Origin: MGBC163016 sp964649145
GTDB taxonomy: Bacteria > Actinomycetota > Coriobacteriia > Coriobacteriales > Eggerthellaceae
Direction of reading: 5' to 3'
DNA: 17,628 nucleotides
NCBI GenBank assembly: GCA_964649145.1
Contig: CAZYOQ010000029.1
Coordinates: 1-17,628, forward strand
Of the stretch, positions 1 through 7,914 are shown one piece after another. The position numbers and the translations under genes were made by a program. Positions within the stretch are counted from its first letter, which is position 1. Each line of letters opens with the position of its first letter. The notes beneath the pieces are model-generated. The model had not been told where the DNA came from, made no database searches, and saw only the letters and a list, made by a program, of their open reading frames with translations.

Positions 1-2
1 GC

Positions 3-128
3 GATGCGGACTGCATCTTGGTCATGGATGAGGGAAGGATTGTTGAGCGCGGCGCGCATGACGAGCTTTTGCGCAAAGATGGGCTCTACAGGCAGATGTG
101 GACCGCCCAAGCCGGGAAGTACGCGTAG
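3..128 (+). CDS. ABC exporter ATP-binding/permease protein, C-terminal fragment
   Basis: The reading frame is open from the window edge and encodes the last 41 residues of an ABC-type exporter. The visible segment DADCILVMDEGRIVE matches the end of the nucleotide-binding domain, a D-loop-distal strand followed by the usual 'I-x-V-x-D-x-G-R-I-V-E-x-G' stretch. It continues with GAHDELL and a Tyr-containing tail (LYRQMW), typical of MsbA/LmrA-type half transporters, where the ATPase domain is C-terminal. The substrate cannot be deduced because the Walker A motif, signature motif and membrane domain lie outside the window. A gap of about 180 bases without a clear terminator separates it from the next gene. 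Confidence 0.85.
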   Translation, partial: DADCILVMDEGRIVERGAHDELLRKDGLYRQMWTAQAGKYA

Positions 129-308
129 GATTGGCTCATTTACTTCACTCTTGGCATAAAAAAGCCCGTATCAAGCTTTACCTCATACTCTAAACACTAG
201 GCATAATTAGCAGATTTTCCCCGTATTTACCTCTAGCAGTTATAAGTCAAAAATCCCTCCATGTTCATAATTTTCTTGCTTGTTCAAATAAAGAGGGAAA
301 GGTTATAT

Positions 309-1580
309 ATGGAGGAGATGACTGTATCTCAAATCAAATCCAAGCGCATTGTTTATTTGGTGATATCAACAATCACGCTTCTGTTTCTTGGATTGATCTA
401 TGCATTCTCGATGTTCAAAGGCCCTATGTGCGACTCATTTAACATTGATTCTGATGCAATGGGTCTTACGTTCAACATCATGATGATTACGTTTTGCATC
501 GGCGCCGTTATAGGCTCACAGATTGAGAAGGCCTTAGGTGTTAAGCCTACCATCATCATAGCTGCGGTGATGTTTGCAGTTGGTTTCATCGGTACAGGTT
601 TTGTAGGCCATGAGAATGTAACGGCCGTTTATATCTTCTATGGTGTGATAGCGGGTGCTGGCGTAGGTGTGGGCTACAACACTATCATCGCAACAACAAA
701 CGTTTGGTTCCCCGATATGGTAGGAATTTCCTCGGGCGTTTTGATGATGGGCTTTGGCCTTGGCGCTTTAATTCTTGGCAACATCGCGCTTGCGCTGTAT
801 GGTGGTGGTGCCGGCATGGATCTTTCCGGTGTTTATCTCATCATCGGCCTTGCTGGTGGTGTCATTGCCCTTTTAGCTGGCATATTGTTGCGTCGCCCGC
901 CAGCCGATATCGTGCAATTGATGGCTCCTGAAAAGGCTGCCGCTTCTGGTTATGATCCTGCTGATGACGATTCAGCCCTGAAGACACCTCTGTTCTACGT
1001 CTACTGGATCTGGGCTACTATCGTCATCGCTGTTGGCCTAGCAACGCTTGGCTTCGGCGCAAGCGATGGCGTGCTTGCCGGCTTTGATTCAGCCACTGCA
1101 GTCTTGCTGGTATCTATCGTTTCTGCATTCAACGGTATCGGTCGTGTTATCGTAGGCACTATCTTCGACAAGACAAACGTGAAGGTAACTATGCTTGTGG
1201 ATGGCATTGTTGCAATCATCGCAACAGTTTCTATTGCTGTTGCGCTGTTGAACCAGATTCCAGCACTGTATGCCGTCGGAGCACTATGCTGCGGCTTCTG
1301 CTACGGTGGCGTGCCGGTTGTTGCTTCTGCCTTCTCGCGCCAGCGTTTCGGTTCGAAGAACTACCCGCTTAATCTTTCTTTGGCTAATTTCGCCATCGTT
1401 TGGGGCTCTATTGCGAATCTGATAATCCAAGGCGTTACCGGTGGCGCGCGCATGTCGGTGTTCATCATTCTTATCGTTTTGGCCATCTTGGCCACTTTGG
1501 ATGTTCTTCCGTTTTCGAAGATGTTTAATAAGAGCCAGTCTGAACTGGACGAGAAGCGTGCGCAGGCTCAGCAGAGTTGA
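309..1580 (+). CDS. OFA-family MFS transporter (oxalate/formate antiporter-like)
   Basis: This 423-residue protein has about 12 hydrophobic segments and belongs to the major facilitator superfamily, most like the oxalate/formate antiporter (OFA) group. The N-terminal segment with MFKGPMCDSF after TM1 and the degenerate loop 2-3 motif (GSQIEKALGVKP) are typical of OFA members. A longer central loop rich in Asp (about residues 208-232) separates the two six-helix halves. I chose the ATG at 309 because an AGAGGGAAAGG ribosome site precedes it at 292-302; an in-frame ATG at 261 would add 16 residues without a good site. OFA permeases exchange or import small carboxylates, and the substrate here is unknown. 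The gene converges with a LuxR-type regulator, an arrangement consistent with local control. Confidence 0.85.
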   Translation: MEEMTVSQIKSKRIVYLVISTITLLFLGLIYAFSMFKGPMCDSFNIDSDAMGLTFNIMMITFCIGAVIGSQIEKALGVKPTIIIAAVMFAVGFIGTGFVGHENVTAVYIFYGVIAGAGVGVGYNTIIATTNVWFPDMVGISSGVLMMGFGLGALILGNIALALYGGGAGMDLSGVYLIIGLAGGVIALLAGILLRRPPADIVQLMAPEKAAASGYDPADDDSALKTPLFYVYWIWATIVIAVGLATLGFGASDGVLAGFDSATAVLLVSIVSAFNGIGRVIVGTIFDKTNVKVTMLVDGIVAIIATVSIAVALLNQIPALYAVGALCCGFCYGGVPVVASAFSRQRFGSKNYPLNLSLANFAIVWGSIANLIIQGVTGGARMSVFIILIVLAILATLDVLPFSKMFNKSQSELDEKRAQAQQS

Positions 1581-1647
1581 AGGATATTATTCTAATTTCC
1601 TTGCGTGTGGCATTTAGTTACATGCGGTGCGAATAGCAAAGTTGAAT

Positions 1648-1673
1648 GGAGCCAGGAATCTAGTCCTGGCTCC
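1648..1673. terminator. bidirectional hairpin between convergent genes
   Basis: Perfect 10-bp arms GGAGCCAGGA and TCCTGGCTCC enclose a six-base loop (ATCTAG). The hairpin lies 67 bases after the OFA permease stop and overlaps the last codons of the convergent LuxR gene. T-tracts are weak on both sides (TTCTGTATTCC on +), so termination may be inefficient or Rho-assisted. It is the only strong hairpin between the two genes. Confidence 0.6.
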
Positions 1674-3393
1674 TTCTGTATTCCTCTACAAGATCCAACA
1701 ATTCCTGGGCAGAGTGAATAGCGAGTTTGTGATAGATATTTGCAATGTGAGTCTTTGCCGTGTGCGTGGATATTACTAGCTCTTTTTGTATGTAGTCAGC
1801 ATTTCTGCCCTTTGCAACAAGCATAAAAATTTCGGTTTCTCTTGGAGAAAGCCCATATTGCTTAGCTATTGCCATGCAAGCATTGCGCCAAGGAGACACC
1901 TTTCGTTCATTGGGCGTATTGTCAGAGTTTTGAACGACTGTGGTTTCTGCTAGGAATGATGAGAGACTCAATATCACAGGGATAGGGCATTGATCATGTC
2001 CACAAGGCATTTCCTCATTAGCTTGTGCCGGAGTTTCGACGTCTTTCTGATGAGCCGGCTTAAAGAAGGGAACCATAGTGGTGACAACTACCAATATGAT
2101 GCACGCACCGCATATAATAAGCAAAGTCAAGGGTATGAGCGTAGGCTCAGTATTGTTCAACAAAATAAATCCCACTACAAGACCTGCTGACATGGAGCAA
2201 TATACGACAGGGCGTGTGGAATCGGCTTCCAGAGATCCGCATATCTTGTGTCGGTAACCCCACATGCCGTAGGTAAACAAACCAAAGTCGAATAGATTAA
2301 ACCCGGCTAACAGTGTTATTTGGGCTAAGAAGGCAGCCACACTGCCAAATTGGTTCCACATGATAATCACGTTGCCAACAACGAAAAGTATCACAGATAT
2401 CCTATGCATCATATCTACTTTTAAGTTGGTTCCAACTGCCTCTGGAAGTATGTATAGGAATATGCCTGCAATAACTATTCCGACAAGGATCAATGAATTG
2501 TCACTTATAAGAATGGGAACGTCGGCCACGAAGAGCGACCCTTGAAGGAAGCCTATGGTCAAGGAGAACACGAAAGCGAACAGAATCATGCGCTTATCCA
2601 TAATGGAAATCTGCTGTGCCTCTATAGAGTCTTTATCTGTCGTATCTGAAAGATTGACTGGCGAATTTGCTACTTCTGCAGCTTCTGTGTTTGCTGAAAT
2701 AGATTCTGCGTTTTTGGACGCAAGAGTATATTCATGCCTATCTTCATCCATTTGAGCTGCAGCAAGTTTAGCCCCAGCGATATCTGTCTTCTTATTGTTA
2801 TAGAGGAATATCGAAGACATTCCGGGAAGCAGTATTGCTCCGATTAACGGTGCCGGCCATTGAAGAAAGCAAACTAAAAGCGCTAAGAAGCCACCAAATA
2901 TCATATAAAGTCCGAAGCGTAAAACATCGCCCCTCTTATATCTGAGTGTGAGGCAGCGCGCCCAAAAGCTCATCATGCAGCCTTGTAATACACCTAAAAA
3001 GCCGAACGTTATAAGCCTTATGTATATTGGTAATCCGAAATATGTCGCCAGGATAAAAGCGGCGCCGAAAAGCATAGACAAAACACCGTTGACCACGAGG
3101 TGGGCAGAATGGTCGTCTATCACTTCCTTCCTGTTCTTACGCCGTTTATCTATGAGATACATCACGTAGAAGGTAGCAGCCAAGACTAGGTATAAGACGA
3201 GCTGTCTTTCGAAGAGATAGTCAGTGTTCAGCTGCCCTTCCACTGTGATATCGCCAAAAGCAGGAGAGAACAGTATTAGGTAGTGCCAAGCCAGCATCAG
3301 TACGAACCCGATAGATGTTGATATTTGCTCTGATGTTGCTAGGTTTGTACCTAACGAATTGCTCTGAGGAAATGAAACAGGAGAATTGCCCAT
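1660..3393 (-). CDS. membrane-bound LuxR-family transcriptional regulator
   Basis: This 577-residue protein combines a large polytopic membrane domain of about 12 hydrophobic helices with a C-terminal LuxR/GerE helix-turn-helix. The DNA-binding domain covers about residues 515-577, with the family pattern LSPRETEIFMLVAKG, then VISTHTAKTHIANIYHKL. A charged cytoplasmic loop separates the two membrane halves, and a linker containing CGHDQC precedes the HTH. This architecture, with no response-regulator receiver domain, is abundant in Coriobacteriia and is thought to sense a ligand or membrane state directly. I chose the start at 3393 because AAGAAGG lies just upstream; the next in-frame ATG at 3453 has no convincing ribosome site. 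It is divergent from the chaperone-like operon and converges with the OFA permease, so either or both may be targets. The ligand is unknown. Confidence 0.85.
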   Translation of the reverse strand: MGNSPVSFPQSNSLGTNLATSEQISTSIGFVLMLAWHYLILFSPAFGDITVEGQLNTDYLFERQLVLYLVLAATFYVMYLIDKRRKNRKEVIDDHSAHLVVNGVLSMLFGAAFILATYFGLPIYIRLITFGFLGVLQGCMMSFWARCLTLRYKRGDVLRFGLYMIFGGFLALLVCFLQWPAPLIGAILLPGMSSIFLYNNKKTDIAGAKLAAAQMDEDRHEYTLASKNAESISANTEAAEVANSPVNLSDTTDKDSIEAQQISIMDKRMILFAFVFSLTIGFLQGSLFVADVPILISDNSLILVGIVIAGIFLYILPEAVGTNLKVDMMHRISVILFVVGNVIIMWNQFGSVAAFLAQITLLAGFNLFDFGLFTYGMWGYRHKICGSLEADSTRPVVYCSMSAGLVVGFILLNNTEPTLIPLTLLIICGACIILVVVTTMVPFFKPAHQKDVETPAQANEEMPCGHDQCPIPVILSLSSFLAETTVVQNSDNTPNERKVSPWRNACMAIAKQYGLSPRETEIFMLVAKGRNADYIQKELVISTHTAKTHIANIYHKLAIHSAQELLDLVEEYRRSQD

Positions 3394-3468
3394 AGTTGAC
3401 CTTCTTAAATTCAAAAGGCTGAGATCATGGTTAATTCTACGAAATTTGTGCATCGACTCGTACTACGG

Positions 3469-3477
3469 TTAGTACTA
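3469..3477. promoter_or_regulatory. TAGTACTA palindrome, LuxR-gene-proximal copy
   Basis: TTAGTACTA contains the perfect 8-bp palindrome TAGTACTA. An additional half element (GTACTAC) lies a few bases away at about 3460-3466. The site lies in the divergent intergenic region, 76 bases upstream of the chosen LuxR start. It is a candidate operator for the divergently encoded regulator; its function is inferred only from position and repetition. Confidence 0.35.
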
Positions 3478-3536
3478 TGACTTTTAGCCAATCTACCTCT
3501 CTAAGGACTAATTCCCATATACCCCTGTCCATATTT

Positions 3537-3545
3537 TTAGTACTA
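3537..3545. promoter_or_regulatory. TAGTACTA palindrome, operon-proximal copy
   Basis: This is the second identical TTAGTACTA, 68 bases from the first. It sits just upstream of the candidate -35 at 3554, with its centre about 47 bases before the predicted transcription start. That is a position where LuxR-type activators often bind. I infer that it may be an activator site for the operon starting at 3655. Confidence 0.4.
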
Positions 3546-3553
3546 CTCAGGTC

Positions 3554-3582
3554 AAGACACGTTAGCTTTTCGCAACTATAAA
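3554..3582 (+). promoter_or_regulatory. candidate sigma-70 promoter of the chaperone-like operon
   Basis: AAGACA (3554-3559) and TATAAA (3577-3582) are separated by 17 bases. The -10 is a good match and the -35 a partial one (4 of 6), as expected for an activator-dependent promoter. It would give a leader of about 65 bases before the first gene. Nothing else resembling a promoter is stronger in the 258-base divergent gap (3394-3651), which otherwise holds only the two palindromes. Confidence 0.4.
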
Positions 3583-3654
3583 GGGTGTATTAAAAATCTT
3601 GCTTTACAAAACAAGATAAAACAGAGAAGTAAGAAAAACGGAGGGGGAGATGTG

Positions 3655-4518
3655 ATGGCTGACGAAAAGCAGGTACTCGATCTTGACATAAAAGACTTCA
3701 AACTAAGTGACTATGACAACATCCGTATAGATATGCCTGAGAAAACAAAGCTCTCAGAAGAGGATATTGATGCGCAGTTGTTCGACTATGTGTTGAGTTC
3801 GGGGAAAAACATACAAAGCATTGCCGACTTGGATGACGAATGGGTAAAGAGCAATTTCGATGGACTTGAGACCATAGACGATGTCAGGCAGGCAATAAGG
3901 GATCAGTATGATAAAGAAATGGAATATAGCTACAACGATATTAAATTCAGAAATTGCTGCGATGCGCTGATAGACCGTCTTGAAGGCGATGTGCCACAAG
4001 AAATTATCGATAGTAATGCCGATGCCCTTCGCTCATCCAATGCAGCCAGATTAGAAGCAATGCATATATCGATGGAGCAATTCCTACGTGAAGAGCATAT
4101 GTCCCAAGACCAGTATGACGAAAAACTTAAGGATGAGGCTCTATATCAGCTGCGTCTCAATGCCGCCCTGGATCTTATGGCCGATGTATTGGGCATGCAG
4201 GTTGGAAACCACGAGATAACAGAATATCTTTCCGCTCCTAACCCTGAGGCATTTCTTGAAGAGATTCGCGAAAAGGGACAGGTAGAGAATGCCCGCAAGG
4301 CTGCCAAGCGTGTTAAGGTGATGCGCCGTGTTATAGACACAGCACTAGTTAACGGAGCTTCTGAGCCCGAGAAGGTGCTAGAGCGTAAGGCTAGGGAAGA
4401 ACAGAATTCAGATGAGACCAAGGTTCCCGCCGCTAAGGATATGCCCGTTGCGCAGATCAGAGATGACATCGGTGGCGATGAGTGGGGATGGGGTCCACTT
4501 GAGTCAAAGACGCTTTAG
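3655..4518 (+). CDS. trigger-factor-like chaperone lacking ribosome-binding and PPIase domains
   Basis: The 287-residue product resembles the C-terminal, SurA-like chaperone part of trigger factor. Residues about 10-45 look like the strand that normally links the N-terminal and PPIase domains (DYDNIRIDMPEKTKLSEEDID). They run directly into the helical region that starts DLDDEWVKSNFDGLETIDD, so the FKBP-like PPIase domain appears excised. No N-terminal ribosome-docking domain is present. Helices rich in Asp, Glu and Gln continue to about residue 225, followed by a polar tail ending WGWGPLESKTL. A strong GGAGGGGGAG ribosome site (3640-3649) precedes both GTG 3652 and ATG 3655; I prefer ATG. It is the first gene of the run and is followed after 61 bases by a longer trigger-factor paralogue. 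A holdase or assembly role away from the ribosome is inferred. Confidence 0.7.
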   Translation: MADEKQVLDLDIKDFKLSDYDNIRIDMPEKTKLSEEDIDAQLFDYVLSSGKNIQSIADLDDEWVKSNFDGLETIDDVRQAIRDQYDKEMEYSYNDIKFRNCCDALIDRLEGDVPQEIIDSNADALRSSNAARLEAMHISMEQFLREEHMSQDQYDEKLKDEALYQLRLNAALDLMADVLGMQVGNHEITEYLSAPNPEAFLEEIREKGQVENARKAAKRVKVMRRVIDTALVNGASEPEKVLERKAREEQNSDETKVPAAKDMPVAQIRDDIGGDEWGWGPLESKTL

Positions 4519-4579
4519 CTGCGCTTGAGTACGCACAGCTTTTTCAAGATAAACATTAACGCGCTTTTGAGGAGACTGA

Positions 4580-5908
4580 ATGAAAGTAGAAAAGGTAAGA
4601 GAAAAGGATGGCAAACTGGAGCTTCTGGTTGAAATGACCGTAGCCGAAACTGCGCGTGAGTTGCAAAATGCAGCTGCCAATTACCTTTTTAAACACGGAT
4701 ATTCTATGGATAGTATCGACTCTTCCAAGACACCAATAGATGTCGTAAAAGAGCAACTAGGCGATATGGAGGCTTCGTTTGTGCTTGACGAGGCCATCAT
4801 GGAGCACTGCGCACCTTTTGCGCTTACGGCTGCACTTGTGGATACTATCGGAAGCCCGGTATATAGATGCTCGGAGCATGCCATGGAGGGCAAAGAATTC
4901 AAGTACCAGATGGTATGTGTTCCTGTTCCTGAATATGAACTTGAATCCTATGATGCGGTCAGCGTTAGCGTGCCGGCTTACGACGTTAAAGAAGAAGAGG
5001 TAGATGCAGAGATTGCTCGCATGGCTCAGGCGGCCGCAGTCCCTGTTACGGATACCAGCCACGACACGGTAGTTAAGGGCGACAAAGTAGAACTTGCCAT
5101 GCAAACTACGATGGATGGCCAGCCTGTAGCTAACCTTTGCACCGAGGGGCGCGAATATACCACAGGTGTCCTTGCCATGCCGGACGATTTCGACAATGCG
5201 GTTATAGGTATGAAGGTAGGCCAAACTAAGACGTTTTCCTTTGAGGGGCCCGATATTGTTCCAGATGCTGATGGCAATGTAAAGATGGATACCTATAAGA
5301 CCACGGTAACCATCAAGCGGATAATAGATTCGGTTGCTCCTGAGCCGAGCGATGAGTGGGCGCGTACCGTCAAACCCGGTATAAATACACTGGAACAGCT
5401 TAGGGATGAAGTTCGAGAAAAGATAACCGCACAACATGAGGACGATTTCAATAGAAATGCTCAGTTACTTGTGGGTAACGAACTTGCGAAGCGGCTTGTA
5501 GGCGATATCCCAGACTTGATCTATGGCGTGGCCATGAAAGAAGCTAAGGATAATCTCGCGCGTGAACTGACTTCAAAGGGTCAGACTATGGATGCCTTCC
5601 TTGAACAGGAGAACATGACCCAAGATCAGTTGTCCAATGCATTGATGATTCAGATACGTACCCAGCTTACGCGTCAGTTCGCCATGAATGCCTATGCCAA
5701 GCATTTCAACATGGTTGTAGACGAAGATGATCTAAATGCATTCTTCGAATCCATTGCACCGGGGAATGCCAACTTAGCACATGCCGATTTCAATAGGGAT
5801 GGCCGCATCTACGCGGCAAAATGTGCAGCCCTGCGCTTAAAGGCAGCTAAACGTGCCGTGAAGGATGCAAAAGTAAAGCGCATCGGTGCTTCTGCAGCAT
5901 CCAATTAG
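4580..5908 (+). CDS. divergent trigger factor paralogue with altered ribosome-docking loop
   Basis: The 442-residue protein has trigger factor length and order: N-terminal domain (about 1-110), FKBP-like PPIase region (about 160-250, with VVKGDKVELAMQTTMDG and IGMKVGQTKTF), and C-terminal chaperone helices from about 255 (PSDEWARTVKPGINTLEQLRDEV). In ordinary trigger factor the docking loop reads GFRKGKVP. Here the aligned segment is SIDSSKTP (residues 45-52), so the Phe-Arg-Lys contact residues become Ile-Asp-Ser. The PPIase core also looks shortened and divergent. The start is supported by GAGGAG at 4569-4574. Canonical trigger factor usually lies near clpP/clpX; this one lies between a truncated paralogue and HtpG. 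I infer a specialised, ribosome-independent chaperone, not the housekeeping tig. Confidence 0.75.
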   Translation: MKVEKVREKDGKLELLVEMTVAETARELQNAAANYLFKHGYSMDSIDSSKTPIDVVKEQLGDMEASFVLDEAIMEHCAPFALTAALVDTIGSPVYRCSEHAMEGKEFKYQMVCVPVPEYELESYDAVSVSVPAYDVKEEEVDAEIARMAQAAAVPVTDTSHDTVVKGDKVELAMQTTMDGQPVANLCTEGREYTTGVLAMPDDFDNAVIGMKVGQTKTFSFEGPDIVPDADGNVKMDTYKTTVTIKRIIDSVAPEPSDEWARTVKPGINTLEQLRDEVREKITAQHEDDFNRNAQLLVGNELAKRLVGDIPDLIYGVAMKEAKDNLARELTSKGQTMDAFLEQENMTQDQLSNALMIQIRTQLTRQFAMNAYAKHFNMVVDEDDLNAFFESIAPGNANLAHADFNRDGRIYAAKCAALRLKAAKRAVKDAKVKRIGASAASN

Positions 5909-5933
5909 TGCAAACTCTTTAAGAGGTGTGAAG

Positions 5934-7841
5934 ATGCAGGAGTTCAAGACTGAGAGCAAGAAGATCCTAGATATCGTTATTAATTCGATTTATTCAACCA
6001 AAGAGGTCTTTTTACGCGAATTGATATCGAACGCATCAGATGCGCTCGATAAGCGAGAACTAGCCATAAGCGAGGGCGATGCAGATGCTCAAACACTAGA
6101 TGGTGAAGAGCTATGTATCGAACTTTCCTTTGACAGAGATGCTAATACGCTCACTATTTCCGATAATGGCTGTGGTATGACGGCAGCCTCACTTGAACGC
6201 GACTTGGGAACCATCGCCCATTCATCCAGTTTGGAGATCAAAGAACAAGACTTGGACGGCGATGAAGATCTAGACATAATAGGCCAGTTCGGAGTAGGTT
6301 TTTATTCCTGTTTTATGGTGGCAGACCACGTGCGCGTGGTGTCTAGAGCTATAAGCTCCTCTGAGGCTAACGTTTGGGAAAGTGATGGTATAGAGGGTTT
6401 CACCATAAGCCCGGCGGAAAGGGAAAGTTGCGGCACAGATGTTATCTTGCATCTTCGCCCGAACGATGCCGCTAACGATTACACGAAATTTCTTACATAC
6501 CCGGCACTCGAAGAGCTAGTGCATCGTCACAGCAATTACATTCGCTACCCCATATATCTGGAAACCAGCGGTGTGCGTGCTGTGAGCGATATGGGTGCAA
6601 GCTCTTCAGCGGAACCGAAATTTGAGGAATATACCGAACGACGCGTTCTCAACTCTATGATTCCCATATGGTCAAAACCGCGAAGCGAGGTAACGCAGGC
6701 CGAATATGACAACTTCTATATGGATGAATTCAGCGACAAGCATGCTCCATTGCGCACTATAACCATGCATGCGCGTGGAAGTAGAAATTGCGACGTGCTG
6801 CTGTTCATTCCAAGCGAGCCATCAGGCGATTTTTATAGCCGCGATTATCAGAAAGGCTTGAAGCTCTACAGTTCAGGCGTTCTTCTAGACGAACAATATT
6901 CGGATTTGATCCCTGAATACTTCGGTTTTGTAAAGGGCATCGTGGAAAGCCCTGATGTAACCATCAGCCTTTCGCGTGAAGGCGTTCAGGAAGACCCGTT
7001 CCTTCAAGATATTGCCAAGCAGATTGATATGCGTTTGAAGCACGAATTGGCCGTCATGCGCGATGAGGAACGCGAAACATATATCGAGTTCTTCTCCAAT
7101 TTCGGGCGCACATTCAAGTTCGCCATCTATGCCACGCTCGGGCAGCTCAACGAGGCGCTCGAGGACTACCTGATGTTTTTCACGGTTGCTGAGGATCAAC
7201 CGGTAACGCTTCGCGAATATAGGGATGCGATGCCTGCCGATCAGCCGTGCTTACTTTTCGCATCAGGCGATGAGGCTCGCAAACTTGAATCCACAACATC
7301 TGTGAAGGCCGCACAAGACAGAGGCTGGAACGTGCTGCTTTGCTCGGAAGGTGTGGATGAATTTTCTTTGATGACGCTTCGTGAATACGATGGCTTGCCC
7401 ATAAAGAATGTGGCATCAGGAGACGTGATCACAGATGATGCCGCAACGATAAAGCAATGCGCAGCTATAGATGCTGAGAATGCCGAGCTGTTCGCCGCGA
7501 TTAAGAAGGCGCTTCCCGCAGATGTTGTAGAGGTGCGCTCCACCATGCATTTATCCCTTGACCCTGCAAGTATAACTTCGAAGGGCAATCTAAGCCTTGG
7601 CCTCGAGAGGTATTTCTCTTCAATTCCTGAAGGGGATGCTTCAACAGCGCGTATCCAGCATGTTCTAAACCTAAACCCGAATCATAGAATTTTCGCGAAC
7701 ATCAAGAAGGCCTTCGATCAGGGGGATATGACCAAGGTGGAACAGTATGCCAAGGTGCTATACGGGCAATCTATGCTCTCTGAGGGTTTGGAGATACCAG
7801 ATTTCGCAGCTTATTCGCAGGCTGTCTATTCATTCATGTAG
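5934..7841 (+). CDS. htpG: Hsp90-family molecular chaperone HtpG
   Basis: This 635-residue protein has full bacterial Hsp90 length. The GHKL ATPase domain shows FLRELISNASDALDK (Glu29 and Asn33), ISDNGCGMT (Asp77) and the lid segment IIGQFGVGFYSCFMVADH. The middle domain carries the catalytic Arg in TISLSREGVQ, and a C-terminal dimerisation region is present. All expected ATPase residues can be seen, so it is probably active, unlike several neighbours. I chose ATG 5934 because AAGAGGTG lies at 5921-5928; upstream in-frame starts would overlap the preceding gene and lack a site. HtpG acts in the cytoplasm as an ATP-driven client-remodelling chaperone. Its location directly after two trigger-factor-like genes (25-base gap) points to a linked folding function. 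I cannot tell whether it is the cell's only HtpG. Confidence 0.95.
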   Translation: MQEFKTESKKILDIVINSIYSTKEVFLRELISNASDALDKRELAISEGDADAQTLDGEELCIELSFDRDANTLTISDNGCGMTAASLERDLGTIAHSSSLEIKEQDLDGDEDLDIIGQFGVGFYSCFMVADHVRVVSRAISSSEANVWESDGIEGFTISPAERESCGTDVILHLRPNDAANDYTKFLTYPALEELVHRHSNYIRYPIYLETSGVRAVSDMGASSSAEPKFEEYTERRVLNSMIPIWSKPRSEVTQAEYDNFYMDEFSDKHAPLRTITMHARGSRNCDVLLFIPSEPSGDFYSRDYQKGLKLYSSGVLLDEQYSDLIPEYFGFVKGIVESPDVTISLSREGVQEDPFLQDIAKQIDMRLKHELAVMRDEERETYIEFFSNFGRTFKFAIYATLGQLNEALEDYLMFFTVAEDQPVTLREYRDAMPADQPCLLFASGDEARKLESTTSVKAAQDRGWNVLLCSEGVDEFSLMTLREYDGLPIKNVASGDVITDDAATIKQCAAIDAENAELFAAIKKALPADVVEVRSTMHLSLDPASITSKGNLSLGLERYFSSIPEGDASTARIQHVLNLNPNHRIFANIKKAFDQGDMTKVEQYAKVLYGQSMLSEGLEIPDFAAYSQAVYSFM

Positions 7842-7914
7842 AGCGGATGTAGTGCAGTTTTTGGCATTTGATAGCGCTAAGAATACTTGATGCAAAGCTT
7901 GGGTTAGGAGAGAG

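Noticed and set aside
4757..5437. 226-codon open frame on the minus strand inside the second trigger-factor gene
   Set aside because: It lies fully antisense to a well-supported gene, has no ribosome site or recognisable domain, and its composition mirrors the sense codons.
4580..5908. Naming the full-length trigger-factor-like gene tig
   Set aside because: The ribosome-docking residues are replaced and the neighbourhood is unlike that of tig, so the housekeeping name could mislead.
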